Shown: one piece after another, positions 12,101-24,155 of the stretch
How the letters are laid out: the number at the start of each line of letters is the position of its first letter
Position numbering within the stretch: position 1 is the stretch's first letter
NCBI GenBank assembly: GCA_034670405.1
Contig: JAXDDX010000063.1
Location: forward strand, 643,501-707,500
DNA: 64,000 nucleotides
Source: Hoplostethus atlanticus
Taxonomy: Eukaryota > Chordata > Actinopteri > Trachichthyiformes > Trachichthyidae
Direction of reading: 5' to 3'
Program-made: the position numbers and the translations under genes
The notes under the pieces: model-generated
The model's database searches: none
What the model was told of the DNA's origin: nothing
The model's input: only the letters and a program-made list of their open reading frames with translations

Positions 12101-12354
12101 TTATATTATATTATACATACAATTTTCCCTTTTTTTACTATATATTTTTTTATATATAAGTGCTCTTATTGTAAATATTGTGTTGTTTTTTATATAGAGC
12201 TCTTAAAAAAACTGACATTGTAAATATTGTGCTGGTTATTGTAAATAGTGTGAACCTGTTATTTTGCACATTTCTGCTAAGCATTGCCACTTTGCATTTC
12301 ACTACACACCTCGTGTGTGTATGTGACAATTAAACTTCTTGAATCTTGAATCTT
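9103..12354 (+). mobile_element. Rex1/CR1-like LINE, copy A, slightly 5' truncated
   Basis: This non-LTR retrotransposon ends in a short direct repeat tail (gaatcttgaatctt at about 12341-12354). Comparison with copy C shows it lacks about 100 bases of 5' end; the shared sequence starts at tttttgctcaaacacatcgg. It inserted into the hAT transposase C-terminus. Any target duplication is short and ambiguous (ggtg on both sides). Confidence 0.8.
9105..12092 (+). CDS. LINE endonuclease-reverse transcriptase, copy A
   Basis: A single open frame of about 995 residues has an apurinic-type endonuclease in its N-terminal third ([50 protein letters not shown]). The reverse transcriptase follows ([74 protein letters not shown]). 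The FADD catalytic box is near 11331. The family is best matched to the Rex1/Babar branch of CR1-type LINEs, from memory of conserved blocks. The first residues of the uninterrupted frame upstream of 9103 are read from hAT sequence. No stop or frameshift is seen, so the protein domains are intact, although the element lacks its extreme 5' end. Confidence 0.85.
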   Translation, partial: FCSNTSALTSYERSTLLDINFCAKQRFLSTFPIDPAWPAEIVRASHNNNSGDSPTGRRRRKHRGKRSGIRNRLRVQAHRPPLPSILLANVQSLDNKLDDVRARMRFQRDMRDCNVFCLTETWLTPLVPDRVICPTESFSVFRADRTEESGKSKGGGVCFMTNNKWCNPKDIKTLSRSCSSNLEHLTISCRPFYLPREFSSIITTAVYIPPQADTDVALSDLHDVLCRHQNKHPDAAMVVAGDFNRANLKKVMPNFHQHITCATRGERTLDHCYTPFKRGYKAVSLPPFGKSDHAAIFLLPEYKQRIAREAVVTRDVKRWSDQSEAELQDALRDVDWDMFQSSSRDVSEFTEVVTSFIATLVDTIIPTVKVRSFPNQKPWVDKSIRDALNARTAAYNSGLVSGNMDEHKAASYGLRRAVKEAKRRYRDRVESQMEQRDTRRLWQGLRTITDYQGRPPAIVSADASLAEDLNSFYARFEASNNSASSPANNITVSVAEVSSTAGDEHTLSVTEHSVRRALTRVNTRKAAGPDGISGRVLKTCANQLAPVFTTIFNISLAESVVPACFKRSTIVPVPKNASPACLNDYRPVALTSVVMKCFERLIKDYICAFLPCSMDPLQFAYRPNRSTDDAVSQVLHTTLSHLDSRKGGYVRLLFIDYSSAFNTIVPTRLAGKLMELGLNTPLCAWILDFLTARPQVVRVGRHTSNPLTLNTGSPQGCVLSPLLYSLYTHDCVARFSSNTIIKFADDTVVVGLISNNDEKAYLEEVADLSLWCQDNSLLLNVTKTKELIVDFRRTQQQRTYSPLGINGNTVERVSRYKYLGVHITEDLTWSTHTDTLVRKARQRLYHLRQLRKFKVSRRILQSFYSGAVESILTGSITAWFGNSSAQDRKALQRVVRSAERTIGTTLPTLQDLYTRRCRTRACRIMKDPHHPNNGLFQLLRSGKRLRSHAAKTERLRRSFFPQAIRTVNSDLTRAPTKIHTLPLLCTHTHLGKDYT

Positions 12355-14325
12355 GGTGATGGCCAGGCGGAGACACTGATGCAAGTGTTCATTGGTGATT
12401 CGGCTGCGGTACTTATTCTTCACCATGTTCATTGTTGAGAATGCAGACTCACAGCTGTAGGTTGAGCCAAACATTGTAAGAATGTGAAGTGCCATCTTAT
12501 GCAGGAGAGGGAAATTAGCTGCAGTAACCATCTTTGTCCAGAAGGTGAGAGCGTCACAGTCAGCCTCTTTCAGTGCAAGGTTTTCCTGGAGGTCAATCAA
12601 CTCACTTTGCAGAGAAGCAGCACTGGCCCATGGGAAGATTTGTTGTGCTTCTGCAGAGAACTCTCTGATATTTCTGACCAAAAATGGGTTTTCAATGTAC
12701 AGTAGGACTTGTTTTCCAAATGTGAAGTCATCAAAGCGAGTCTTGAAATTTTCGATCAGCTTCTCCAGGAATTCCACATGATTCTGAGACTGTTCTTCTC
12801 TTTTGGTCTGTTCCAAAAGTTTTGGGAAGTGGCAGTCCCTCCTGTAGGTAAAAAATGAAAAGGAATAAGGAGCACTGCTTAAAAGGGTATGATGAAGTAT
12901 CAAAAAGGTGTTCATTGGAACCCAGGGAATGTGTGTGGTAGAAAAGATTAAAAAGGCTTACCTGTAGGTCACTTTTGAAAACCTCCAGTTTCCTCTGGAA
13001 AGCACGCACTGCTGACATCAGCTCACACACTGTGTTGTTCTTGCCCTGTAGCTTGAGATTTAGGTCATTGAGATGAGATGTTATATCAGCCAAAAATGCA
13101 ACAGCTTCCATCTTTTCTTCACTTTGAATGAATTCCATGAACTGTTTTGCTTTTGCACTCTTTTGCTCTGACAGAAACACTTGCAGCTCTTTCCTAATGG
13201 CCCAAAAACGCTCCAGGACCTTGCCTTTGCTCAGCCATCTGACATTGTTGTGCATGAGCAAATCATCAAAAGTTGCATTGACCTCTGTCAGGAATGTGCG
13301 CAGCAAGCGATGCTGTAGTGAAGATGATGCTCTCAAAAAGTTTACGAGTCTCATCACTGTTACCATGATTTCAGAGTACACTTCTCCAAGACTTGCACAA
13401 AGGACAGACTGGTGGATTATGCAGTGGTAAGATATCAGGTCAGGGTGGTGATCTTTCAGGCGCTGAACCAGTCCTCTCTCTCTCCATCATGGCTGGAGCT
13501 CCATCAGTAGCAATTGACACCACTTTCTTCAAATCTATCCCTCTTTCATTCAGCATTCCCATTACTGCTTCATAAATGTCTTCCCCCCTTGTGTGTCCAC
13601 TGAGGTTTGTCAGGCCCAACACATCTTCAACAAACTCCCCCTTTGCCTCATCATAAAACCTCACAAACACCAGCAACTGAGCATTGTCAGTGGACTCATC
13701 CACAGCTAAGGAAATGCACTGTGCATTTTTTATTCCATCACAAAGCTGTTTAATCAAATCGCCAGCCAGTATTTCAGTTCTTCTGGTTGCTGTGGAATCT
13801 GAGAGGGGGATCTGCTTGATTTTTCCTGTAATTTCCTGTTTTTGTTTGCCTTCAAACAGGGTCTCCATCACTTCAGTCATACATTCTTTTATTATTTCTG
13901 CATCAGAGAATGGCTTCTTGTGTTTACCCAACACCCATGCCACTCTGAGTGAGGACTCAGTTGCTTTTTCTCGTTGTGACATAGATGTAACAAGAATTTT
14001 GCTTGCGGCTTGATATGATGATTTCATCCCATTTATTTTTGTGGTTCTTACCTCTGAATTTTGAGGAAAAGTTGCTTCAAAATAACTGTGTTTTGTTTCA
14101 TAGTGGCGTTTCAAATTGCCACTCTTCACAAGAGCTACTGTTTCTTGGCATATTAAGCACATCGGTTTGGTGCTCGTTGGAGGGAGGATGAACGCATACT
14201 TTTCAATCCATTCCTCTTTGAATTGCCGATTTTCACTGTCGACTTTTCTTTTACTGGCCACCTTTGAACATGCCATTTTATATTGATTCACGTTCGAAAT
14301 CTAGGCTACTAGCTAACTGCTGATG

Positions 14326-14484
14326 AAACTAGCTGTGCTGTCAACTCTTCTGCGCTGTTTAACTTTTAGACTTTATTTACACAATGGAATTTACAGCTGA
14401 CAGCGCAGATTGACAGCTATAAATTCAATTGTGTAAATAAAGTTTAAAAAAAACAACTCCTAGAGTTGACAGCGCAGCTAGTTT
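14326..14484. repeat. palindrome upstream of the hAT transposase
   Basis: Two arms of about 75 bases are inverted copies. Each holds actagctg, a ctgtcaactc block and ctttatttacacaat, and they meet near 14400. It could be a foldback MITE or hairpin control region in the 5' flank of the transposase gene. Confidence 0.6.
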
Positions 14485-16129
14485 AGTACAAAAAAAACCC
14501 CTCTGTTGTCATGGAGATGACGGTACGCTGAATGTGATTGGGCCAAAGCAGAGTAGACGTCCTATCACAGACAGTTGAGCAGTCGGACAAGCGGAGCGCT
14601 GCTTGCAGTGGAGAAAGCGGAGATTTACATTTACATTTACATTTACATACGGAGAATTTTGACTCGTTGCGTTGCGGCGATGTCTCGCAGATAATACATA
14701 TAATACATATGAAAAGTATAATTTGCTCAGAGTCCGGAGACAGTTGTGGTTCGGTCCGGATCCGGACCGGAGTCCGGACTTTGAGGATGCTTGCTCTATA
14801 CTGACAAGAATTACAAATAGTGCTTTCGGGCCTTTTTTACAGTAGGCCTTTAGTATTTGTGATTGAAAAAAGGTTAAGGTGACATGAACTCTAATGCATC
14901 CCCTTAAGCTAGAACCACATTGCTCTCTGATTACCTTTTTTTTTTTTTTCAGGTTTTCCCACTTTTTTTAAGCTTGCTGATCAATGTCCTGTATCATAAC
15001 ACAAATGAAGAGTAATGTTAACAGAATGAAAATACAAAAACAATACACAGACATATGTATGTGGCCAAGCAACTTGAAAACAAATGACTCACTCCCAAAG
15101 TGGTTTGGCAGCACTTTTGCTTTGCAGAAACCGCTGTTCATTTTCAGCTCGGAACTTTATGAGCTCTCTGGTTTGCTGAGGTGTTCCTGGAATGATGGAG
15201 CATAGGGTATTACTATAGACTATTAGGGTGAAACACAAATTATCCAAATAACAGGCATATTATTTTTGCTGGACATGACAGGACAGGTGTATCATACTGA
15301 TAATAGACAGGAAAAATCTTAGTGTTGTTTTCCTGCTTTGGCTACCTACTATGGCAATAGTAGTATTATCACAATAACATTTGCCATTTATCGGATGATG
15401 CATGGACACTCGCGATTCGTTCACAATTTATAGGTTGCACGCTATCAATCTATCAAAAGGTTATTATGAACACTGCTTCAGGGCCACTTCGGTGCTCTGT
15501 AGGCTAGCAACCCGTGCGCCCTGCCAGTCCGCACTGATATTAGAGGAGCGGTAACCAGCAACTTCGCTTCTGGAGTTTAGTTTTATTATTATTTATATTT
15601 CGGGCGTCATATGCCATCCAAGTTGGAAAATACAGCATGGAAATATGTAAAAATGCGGAACTGTCATACACAAATAAGCCTTAAAACAATATTGTATCGT
15701 TAACTAGCTAGCTAGAGACATCGGCATACTAGCGATTTTTTTAATATGCTTGTTGTAAAGAAAAGGTCTATAATACATTGAAACGACATTAAACTAAGAT
15801 AATACGACGGTTATAATATTTTTTTAATCTTTATTAACAAAGAAAATACATACATTTGTGGTTCACTTTGCATGGTTGTGTCGCATTCGCCATCATCTTC
15901 CAGTTCAACTTCCAGTAATTCGCAGGGCATACTAGGAGATTTCTCCTAGCCCTCGGTTTGTAGTGTGCCCCTGAAAAATCTCCGTTTGGAGGGCCATGTA
16001 GCCCTAGCACTTCGCCCTACCCCTCGATCCCAAGAGAATTGGGACACCCCTACCCCTACACATGAACGCGCAAAACGGAGGGGAAGGGCTAAGGGGTAGG
16101 GCCAAGGGGTGAATTGGGATTTGGCCTAA

Positions 16130-16440
16130 GACCACGTCCACACTAAGCCGTTTAAATTTGAGAACCCATATTTATCTCTCCGTTGTGGCCTTTCGTCCAC
16201 ACTACGCTGGCGTTTTCGACCACCGAAAACAGAGCTTTCCGAAAACGGTTCCAAGTGGATATATTTTAAAACGCAGACCTCGCGTTGTAGTCATTTTATC
16301 GTCATTTGATCCAGGCGTGAGGGGCCGGACCAAATGGTATGTGCAGCCCATGGAAGAAAGTATGCATTTTTGGTGGTTTAGTGTGGACGGCGAACTTTTC
16401 GAGTCATTTAAAATGTAAATGACTTAGTGTGGACGTAGCC
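16130..16440. mobile_element. Harbinger-type MITE, 311 bp
   Basis: The left end GACCACGTCCACACTAAGCC and the inverse of the right end (ggctacgtccacactaag) match, and TAA flanks both sides (16127-16129 and 16441-16443). It encodes nothing. It used the duplicated TAA at the right edge of the large Harbinger as its target, so the two elements abut. Confidence 0.75.
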
Positions 16441-16474
16441 TAAGTATGCTCTACCGACTGAGCTAACCAGGCCC
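16441..16474 (-). mobile_element. SINE head (tRNA-derived A box), 5' half of the split SINE
   Basis: On the minus strand this reads ggttagctcagtcggtagag, a clear tRNA A box. Its continuation is at 4600 and below, on the far side of the Harbinger. Confidence 0.6.
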
Positions 16475-16479
16475 ACATC

Positions 16480-18118
16480 AGCACCTAAACCTTTTTATAT
16501 CAAGGAATCCAAAATAGATAGCCCATAGACCTCCATGTATTTTGAACTCACATAGACTTCCATGTATTCTGTAGTCTCATAGACTTCAATGTTTTTGTAA
16601 TGCAACTCCATTCAACTTCATTCAACATTCTACTACTACTACTACTACTGCCACTACAACACCGCCATCTTGGCTCTAGGTGGCCATTTTGGCTCCAGAC
16701 CCATAGACCTCCATGTATTTTGAACTTCCATAGACATCAATGTATTTGTAATGCAATACTTACCATGACTCAGCAAAACTTGTCGTCCCATAGACTTCAA
16801 TGTATTTGTAAGTGCAACTGGGTGCCATGTTGGATCTAGGCGGCCATTTTGGCTCGAGACCCATAGACCTCCATGTATTTTGAACTCACATAGACTTCAA
16901 TGTATTTGTAATGCAACTGCATTCAACTTCATACAACTTTGAAGTACTATGACTAGTACTACTACAAATGCCGCCATTTTGGTCCAGGCGGCCATTTTGG
17001 CTCTAGCTACTACACGTTAGCAATGACATATTAGACCCTAGCAACGACTTATAAACAACATAGGATCCACCTAGGACACCCTAGCAACCAACTATGACAC
17101 CCTAGCAACCGCCTATGACACCCTAGCAATGGCCCAGGACACCCTAGCAACAGCCCAGGACACCCTAGCAACACCCTAGCAACAGCCCAGGACACCCTAG
17201 CAACAGCCTAGGACACCCTAGCAACGGCCTAGGACACCCTAGCAACGGCCCTAGGACACGCCTAGCAACACCCTAGCAACGGCCCTAGGACACCCTAGCA
17301 ACACCCTAGCAATGGCCCAGGACACCCTAGCAACGGCCTAGGACACCCTAGCAACGGCCCAGGACACCCTAGCAACACCCTAGCAATGGCCCAGGACACC
17401 CTAGCAACACCCTAGCAACGGCCTAGGACACCCTAGCAACGGCCCAGGACACCCTAGCAACACCCTAGCAACGGCCTAGAACACCCTAGCAACGGCCCAG
17501 GACACCCTAGCAACGGCTTAGGACACCCTAGCAACGGCCCAGGACACCCTAGCAACACCCTAGCAACGGCCCAGGACACCCTAGCAACACCCTAGCAATG
17601 GCCTAAAACACCCTAGCAATGGCCCAGGACACCCTAGCAACACGCTAGCAACGGACTAGGACACCCTAGCAATGGCCTAGGACACCCTAGCAACACCCTA
17701 GCAACGGCCCAGGACACCCTAGCAACACCCTAGCAACGGCCTAGGACACCCTAGCAATGGCCCAGGACACCCTAGCAACGGCCCAGGACAACATAGCAAC
17801 ACCCTAGCAATGGCCTAGGACACCCTAGCAACACCCTAGCAACGGCCTAGGACACCCTAGCAACAGCCTAGCAATGGCCCAGGACACCCTAGCAACACCC
17901 TAGCAACGGCCCAGGATACCCTAGCAACACCCTAGCAACGGCCCAGGACACCCTAGCAACAGCCCAGGACACCCTAGCAACAGCCTAGGATACCCTAGCA
18001 ACCACTTAGGACACCCTAGCAACCACCTTTATATCCCTTTAAACTTAGCACATGTACATACTTCGCGGTTTGCCCGTACAGCAATCCCATGCATTTTCCG
18101 CGCGAAATGCATTTCTAG
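16480..18118 (+). mobile_element. Helitron-like nonautonomous element carrying a minisatellite
   Basis: The right end has the Helitron signature: a hairpin (gcattt at 18091-18096 with aaatgc at 18105-18110), then CTAG (18115-18118) followed by T. The left boundary is not fixed. The first part (about 16500-17000) is a mosaic of repeated phrases such as catagacctccatgtatttt and gccattttggct, similar to other fish Helitron-like repeats. No Rep/helicase gene is present. Confidence 0.6.
17030..18030 (+). repeat. minisatellite of about 1 kb
   Basis: Two interleaved units, roughly 21 bases (ccctagcaacggcccaggaca) and 11 bases (ccctagcaaca), alternate irregularly over the whole stretch. The few base differences between units indicate slippage or unequal exchange. 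Confidence 0.9.
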
Positions 18119-19829
18119 TTTACTTTTTTCTTTTACTTTTGTCATTTTGTGCTATGGGGCAGTAGAAAATATACTTATTACCCCTTTAAAAAAGTGCTTA
18201 AAGTAAATGTTCTGTTATGTTCCCCAATGATTTCAGCTCACATTCTTCCTCAGCAGCTCCCAAACTTAACCGAGTTTGTTCAGGAGCTATTTACGGTTTT
18301 GGCAAATGTGTGCATGAGCTTTGTTATTTCTGTTAGGTTCCCCTGTAGAAATGCTTTTGATGTTAATTTGTTCAAACCTACAGACTCAGGTCACAGATCT
18401 AAGAGGGGGGAGGCAGATAAACTGAAGTCATCTGCTCTAATCCCATCTCCAGCTACGCCATGACCCCTATCCCAGTGTCTCAGATCTACCACTGGGTAGG
18501 CCACAAGGGACAAGCCTTGATTGTCATCTTCAAATGCTTCCTAATTACTGCCTCAGGCACCCCCTGCGCCCCAACCTCAACTTGTCTTCCAATGAGGTGG
18601 ATGCAGTAAAAGGATTTTAAAAGTCAAAGTCAAACTCCTTGTCTGTCTTTCCCTGTAACAAGAGAAGCCTTTAGGTTTAAGATGAGAGATTTAATTTGCC
18701 TTTGATAGAGAATAGGGGGGCGGGGTTGCTGTGTCTGACGATATCAGAGTGAATAATCTGGCTGCCGTAAGCCTTTTTTGCTATCTTTGGTTCACACTTA
18801 GGGGGCGACCAGGGGCAGAAGGGGATAGTTGGGGGGTTCGTTAGAATGACAGAGAAAGAGACAGAAGGAGACAAGGGACAGCAGAGCGAGAGAGGGTAAA
18901 CCTGCAAAACCAAAAAGTCCATTTCAGAGTATTCATTTCAGAGGTCGCATTTATCAATCACCCTGTGTCAACGTTAGGGTTAGACCAATATATCAATATT
19001 GGTCAATATTCAATAGGTCAATATTGATTGATTTAATCAGACATCGACCAGTCTGCGTAGTGTCCTTCTGATATGATGGAAGTGAGGATATTATTCTACT
19101 CAACTGCAGTGAAATCTGTCTCACCCTGCCTTAAAGGAATAACTCACCCCAAAATGCAAGTTAATTTATTATCTACTCACAACTCACTGTGACTACCATC
19201 CATGTCTACACTATCATACGTGTATGTTACTTAACTCTTGTCTTAAATCATAAGATATTCATATCTTTCCATATTTCATATGTCTTAGTCACTAGAGCAA
19301 GAAGGTCCTGGGTTTGATTCTTGGTCCTGTTGTCAGTCAGAATGCTGTGGCTGACTGAGAGTCAGTCTCACTGAGGGTGAAGGAGCTGCATGAGACACCC
19401 TCACCAATCAGATGATTGGCTTTTGCACATTGTACAAAGCCTTTTCCCACACTTCACCACTCCAAGAATCGCTCACTACTATCCTGCTATTAGGGGGTCA
19501 ACATCCTAACCCTACTGGGACACATTTTGCATCCTGACAAAAGAGTCGAAGCATGAACAGTCGAAGCTCTACCCATCGACTGAGATTTTGGGGAGATGGT
19601 AGTACATCATAGGTTGCACCTATAATGAATCTAAGTCGGTTTGCTTCCACATCACACAACTCCCTCCAGTCACGTTTTATCCTCTACAGTTTCCCAATTC
19701 ATCCACTGACCATGTTTTGCCTGAGACAGCCTTAGGACACCTTGTTGCTTCCTCTAGCATAATCTGAGTGTTTTATAGCCAGAAAATTGCTCCACCTTTT
19801 TAATGCTGGAAATATTCTATATTTTCTAA
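18119..19829. other. noncoding, nothing firmly recognised
   Basis: There are a short open frame at 18149-18463 without recognisable domain and a tRNA-B-box-like phrase near 19305 (ggtcctgggtttgattc) that may be a SINE relic. No gene is supported. Confidence 0.4.
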
Positions 19830-20741
19830 CTTGTACAGAATGCTGCTGCCAGAATCCTGACCAAAACCAGAAAAATTCAACCACATAACGCCTATCCTGT
19901 CCTCCCAATTCATGCCAGATGCGACTTTAAGATGGTTCTACTAACATATAAATCACTATATGGGCTGGCACTGTCCCATCTATCAGATCTCGTTGCACCC
20001 TATATACGGCAACACGCACCCTCCGAACACAGGACGCTGGCTATCTATCTATCCCAGCAGTCTAAAAACAACACTGCAGGTCGCAGAGCCTTTTCTTACC
20101 ACGCTCCCCATCTCTGAAACAGTCTGCCTGTCACAATCAGAGAGGCAAACTCTATTGATATCTTTAAAATCAAGGTTAAAAACCTATTTATTCTCTTTAT
20201 CATTTGGCGAAACTTAGTTTTTCACAATTACTGGGAATGACTCATCTTAGAGTAAGATTAGACCGTTTAGCTTACGCTAGCTCAGATTCCTGCTGATGGG
20301 CATTCAGCATTTAGCTTACATGTTCTGTTCTCTCAGTCTATATGCTCCTGTCCACTCATGCTGGTCATGTCTGTCTGTGTGAGTGAGAGTTCATGAATGA
20401 GTCGGCCTGCATGTATGGGTGTGTCTCCAATCTGTTTCCAGGCTGTGGTTGGGCAGTGTTGGCTGCTGTTGATGCCCCACACCAGATCTGGATGTCCCAC
20501 CTAAGTGTCCTTATTGTGTGTATTCTATATACTCTGCTTGCCCAAACTCGGCATCTATTGCATGCCTGACGGTCCATGTAGGGGGATCCCTCTCTGAGTA
20601 GCCCCTTCCATGGTTTCTTCCTTGGCAGAGGTTCCAAGGTTGGTAGGTGTTGTGTGCCGTCATTTATTGTTTTCATAATGTGGGCATTGTGAAGCCCTTT
20701 AAGACTGTAACCCAAGGGCTATACAAATACATTTATTTATA
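19830..20741 (+). mobile_element. L2-like LINE, 5' truncated 3' end
   Basis: Across frames the sequence encodes the conserved C-terminus of L2-type reverse transcriptase: QNAAARILTK, KMVLLTYKSLYGLALSHLSD, AGRRAFSYHAP, then NSLPVTIRE after a frame disruption. A 3' UTR ends in the usual 'gaagccctttaagactgtaa...ctatacaaatac' tail near 20735. Only the last part of the ORF remains, with stops and shifts, so it is a dead copy. Confidence 0.75.
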
Positions 20742-23230
20742 ATGAAAAACACATTGTGCGGTCTTATAGCATTCTGCTGTTTAATTGCTGTCATTTTTAA
20801 GAAACGTTTGGCATGAAAATGGTCAAATATATCACAAAATATCAGCTATCAGCAGTGACAATCCAAAAATATCAGACAGCGTTGCTACAAAGCAGAGTTC
20901 CTCACACATCAGCACATCAAGACCACACGCGCACACACACACACACACACACAGAAATACACGGGTAATACTTGAAGGCTCAACACAAGTATAGGTGAGG
21001 GTACACACACACACCCAAACTCAATCATCTTTTATGTTGCTTCATATCACGTGGTATGTCCCTTTCCCTTCCCAGGGAGTGTTTGGAAGGCGTTTCACCC
21101 TAACAAAGCAGCAGCAGGCAATAAGCTGCTCTGTAAATTATGCATACACTCTCATACACACCGCCAAATAAACAAGGCTTATGAAATATGGAAATATTCA
21201 TTCTCTCTCTCCATTTATCTCTCCTGTCTTCCTCTCTCATTTTAGCTCTGCTGTTGTCCATAACTCTCCCTCCTTCCCTTCCCCCGTCTCCTATTCTTGT
21301 TCCCTGCAACTCTACTATCTCTTCGATTCAATTCAGTGTGCATTACTGGAATTAATGTTACATGACCAAATATTGCCAAAGCATCTGGATCAAATGAGAA
21401 TGGCTCAAAAAAAGGAGAAGAATAAGGAGACAAAGGGAACGAGGAGAAAAGGATGGGAGCATGGAGGGGAAGGAGAAGTCGCCAGTCTAAACATTGGCTT
21501 CAGAATTCATAAAGTGCTTGGCTGCATCTCGTGGAGCATGAACACACACACACACACACACACACACAAAACCTGTATGTATGTGTACATGTGTATACAT
21601 ATGCATCACAAATATTAACATACGCCAGCGATGTATACACAAGACACACTCTCACAGGTAGACACACTCTGGAAAGATTCACATACACACACACACCACA
21701 ACCACAAACGCAGTGACCAGGCCATACTTTGCTGCGTTCTCTGGTCTTCTGCCCTCATTTAATTCTATGTTTCTATGGTTACTGGCCAAAAAGACAACAA
21801 ACCAACCAACAAAACTGACAGTAGGGGTCTGCACGACAGGGCACGACAGGGCCCAGAAAAGAATGTCAGGTTTAGTTGGGTCGGGTCAAGGCTCGGGCTT
21901 GGATCTTATGCTAATGATAAAATGGATGCACTGATGTGTGTATTCTTTGATGATAAACTTGTGATTAGCCAAATGTATTATTTTTATTATTATTATTATT
22001 ATTATTATTACTACGTATAATATCAATTATTATCATTATATTTCATTCCCTGTCTGCACTCAAGAACAGTTTCAAAAGTATCCACACAAAAATATAAATA
22101 AATTATTTTATTAATTATTTAATTATTTATTTAATTAAATATCAAATAATTAAATCAAATATTTAAAATATATTTGTAAAAATGTTCAATGTTGCAAAAG
22201 TGTTCATGTACAAATCATGATATATTAGTGAAAAACTAAAGGCATTTATTCACAAATGTTTCTGTATATTTACAAGTTTATGTCAGTTTATATTTTTAAA
22301 AATGATGTTTTACAAATACAAATCATTTTTTTTTACATTTAGTTGTGCATTTGTGTTTTACACACAAGTTGACTGACATTTGTTTGCGTCTCCTTTTGAT
22401 AATATTTGATCTCCACAGGTTTGGTTACCTTAGCTGTCAGAGAGCAAATCTAATGAGCCGAATAAGGATGATATATAAAACATAAACTTTCTTTCAGTAA
22501 CTAACCTGACTGATCATATTTGTAAGACAAGCCCTGCTGGTGAGCAGTAGATGCAGGCAATATGAACATAGAGTCACGGCCAGTGGCATTGGCACACTCA
22601 TGTGTAATATGAGAGCATAAAACACATGAGTAATAAAACACATGCTCTCTCTGTCTCTCTGTCTCTCTCTCACACACACACATACAGAAAAACCTCTCGC
22701 CACTCAACTCGACTCAGTGAACTGGACTGTGTCACCGGCCAACAGAGTTAACAGATATCTGTCCATGCTCAAAAAGATAAGTGCCGCTATTTCCTGACCA
22801 CCAAGACAGATAAGTGCTACAATTTCCCACCTCAACCACAACTGACTGTGTGGCTCTGATCCAGTTGCACCGGTGTGACACCAGGGTGTGGATAGACGAG
22901 AGCAGGCAAGACTGGATGAAAACCAAGGAATGGGCCTTTATTGTAACGTGATCAAAAATAACAAAAGTAAAGCCAAGAGGGCTACTAAACTAAGAACTAG
23001 TACAGACAATAAGGACCAAAATAACAACACTAGAATTAGACTGCTGGACCACAGCATGGGTTGCTCACGATTCAGCGACTGGGGATGAAAACAGTTAAAT
23101 ACAGTTAAATATCCCAAGACACAGGGTGAGAGCAATAAGCTACCGTTCAGTGTAGACTCAGTGAGAACAAGGGTGGATATAGAGGGCTAGCAGCCATTTC
23201 TGCAAGAAAACAATGAAGATAGAAAGCTAA
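20742..23230. other. noncoding with microsatellites and possible transposon ends
   Basis: There are (AC)n at about 20934-20954 and 21543-21569, and (TTA)n at about 21979-22010. Bases 21822-21900 (gtaggggtctgcacgacagg with a gggtcgggtc stretch) resemble the end of a fish hAT. Bases 22180-22380 have repeated 'cacaaatg/tacaaata' phrases like the arms of the 29158-36379 element. No gene is supported. Confidence 0.45.
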
Positions 23231-24155
23231 GATTCAAGATTCAAGAAGTTTATTTGTCACATACACACACGAGGTGTGCAGTGAAATGTAAAGTGGCAAT
23301 GCTCAGCAGAAATGTGCAAAGGGCAAAATAACAGGTTCACATTATTTACAATAAACCAACACAATATTTACAATGTCACAGTAAGAGCTCTATATAAAAA
23401 ACAACACAATATTTACAATAAGAGCACTTTATAAAAATATAGTAAAAAAGGGAAATTGTATGTATGTAATATAATATAAATTATAAATTATGTGTAGTCT
23501 TTACCTAAGTGTGTGTGTGCATAAGAGGGGCAGTGTGTGTGTCTTGGAGGGGGCCCTGGTGAGGTCAGAGTTCACAGTCCTGATGGCCTGAGGAAAGAAA
23601 CTCCGTCTCAGTCTCTCTGTTTTGGCAGCATGACTACGGAGGCGCTTGCCTGACCGCAGCAGCTGAAACAGTCCGTTGTTAGGGTGGTGAGGATCCTTCA
23701 TGATCCTGCAGGCTCTGGTTCTGCACCTCCTGGTGTATAAGTCCTGCAGGGTGGGGAGTGTAGTTCCAATAGTGCGTTCAGCCGAACGCACTACTCTCTG
23801 CAGAGCCTTCCTGTCCTGAGCGGAGCTGTTGCCAAACCAGGCAGTGATGCTTCCTGTCAGGATGCTCTCTACAGCTCCAGAGTAGAAGGACTGAAGGATC
23901 CTCCGGGAGACTTTAAATTTCCTCAGTTGCCTGAGGTGGTAAAGGCGCTGCCTTGCCTTTCTCACCAGAGTGTCTGTGTGTGAGGACCATGTCAGATCTT
24001 CTGTGATGTGGACTCCCAGGTATTTATACCTGCTCACCCTCTCCACAGTAGTCCCATTAATCCCCAGTGGTGAGTACGTCCTCTGTTGTTGTGTCCTCCT
24101 AAAGTCCACAATCAGCTCCTTAGTTTTGGTGACATTCAAGAGGAGGCTGTTGAAC
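23231..24155 (-). mobile_element. Rex1/CR1-like LINE, copy B, strongly 5' truncated
   Basis: This is the 3' 0.9 kb of the same LINE family as copies A and C, in minus orientation with the aagattcaagattcaag tail at its left end. It keeps an open C-terminal frame (24139-23501) beginning [18 protein letters not shown], after the FADD box. The homology stops abruptly at ctgttg near 24155, as expected for aborted reverse transcription. Confidence 0.85.

Larger units (their letters stand above)
9041..14291 (-). pseudogene. hAT (Buster/GTF2IRD2-like) transposase, frameshifted and LINE-interrupted
   Basis: The start at 14291 encodes a BED-type zinc finger (PMCLICQETVALVKSGNLKR then HYETKHS) and the RNase H-like core: LAVDESTDNAQLLVFVR carries a catalytic Asp, and the W-x6-R-like block is NNVRWLSKGKVLERFW. 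A hAT C-terminal dimerisation segment follows (STYSCESAFSTMNMVKNKYR). A one-base frameshift lies in a GA run near 13475-13486, and the junction around the intron near 12840-12960 is also out of frame. The C-terminus is cut by the LINE: the chain reads ..CLRLAIT up to about 12357 and resumes at 9102 with [19 protein letters not shown], stopping at 9041. It is related to the domesticated ZBED5/GTF2IRD2 genes of vertebrates, but this copy is dead. Confidence 0.8.
8800..14793 (-). mobile_element. Buster-type hAT transposon carrying a nested LINE
   Basis: The left end is CAGGGGTACTCAAA. The right end is a decayed inverse (tttgaggatgcttg). A perfect 8-bp duplication CTCTATAC flanks it (8792-8799 and 14794-14801), matching the nnnTAnnn target reported for Buster hATs. 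The transposase runs on the minus strand. Excluding the LINE at 9103-12354 the element is about 2.7 kb. It lies in an intron of the Harbinger Myb-like gene. Confidence 0.85.
6865..15930 (-). pseudogene. Harbinger Myb/SANT-like DNA-binding protein gene, broken
   Basis: Exon pieces on the minus strand can be followed in order. Exon 1 starts at 15930 (MPCELLEVELEDDGE). A Myb-like exon lies near 15189-15088 (TRELIKFRAENEQRF). A short exon ends at 14936 (KKWENL plus lysines). The next exon is 8764-8703 joined to 7500-7390 (LKTPKMGSGTDGEQ, then QFYQEMHEVLGARPS). The last exon is 7145-6865, ending KRHEESEAKTERFLNLFENM. In Harbinger elements this protein binds the terminal repeats and assists transposase import. 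Lesions are visible: a TAA inside the KKWENL exon, a splice donor that appears to lack one G after the Myb exon, a run of 17 Gs (7002-7018) in the last exon, a MITE in one exon and a 6 kb hAT in an intron. Confidence 0.75.
4604..16126 (+). mobile_element. PIF/Harbinger transposon, disrupted by nested insertions
   Basis: The termini are GGCCGAATCCCAATT on the left and its imperfect inverse (aattgggatttggcc) on the right, flanked by TAT (4601-4603) and TAA (16127-16129). This fits the TWA target of the superfamily with one base changed. The element has the typical two convergent genes, a DDE transposase on plus and a Myb-like gene on minus. Of its 11.5 kb, about 1.2 kb is a hAT MITE and 6.0 kb a Buster-type hAT that holds a LINE. 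The original element would be roughly 4.3 kb. Confidence 0.85.

Noticed and set aside
17030-18030. Array of regular repeats that might suggest a CRISPR locus
   Set aside because: The units are contiguous 11/21-base minisatellite repeats without unique spacers, next to Helitron-like sequence in a vertebrate-type genome.
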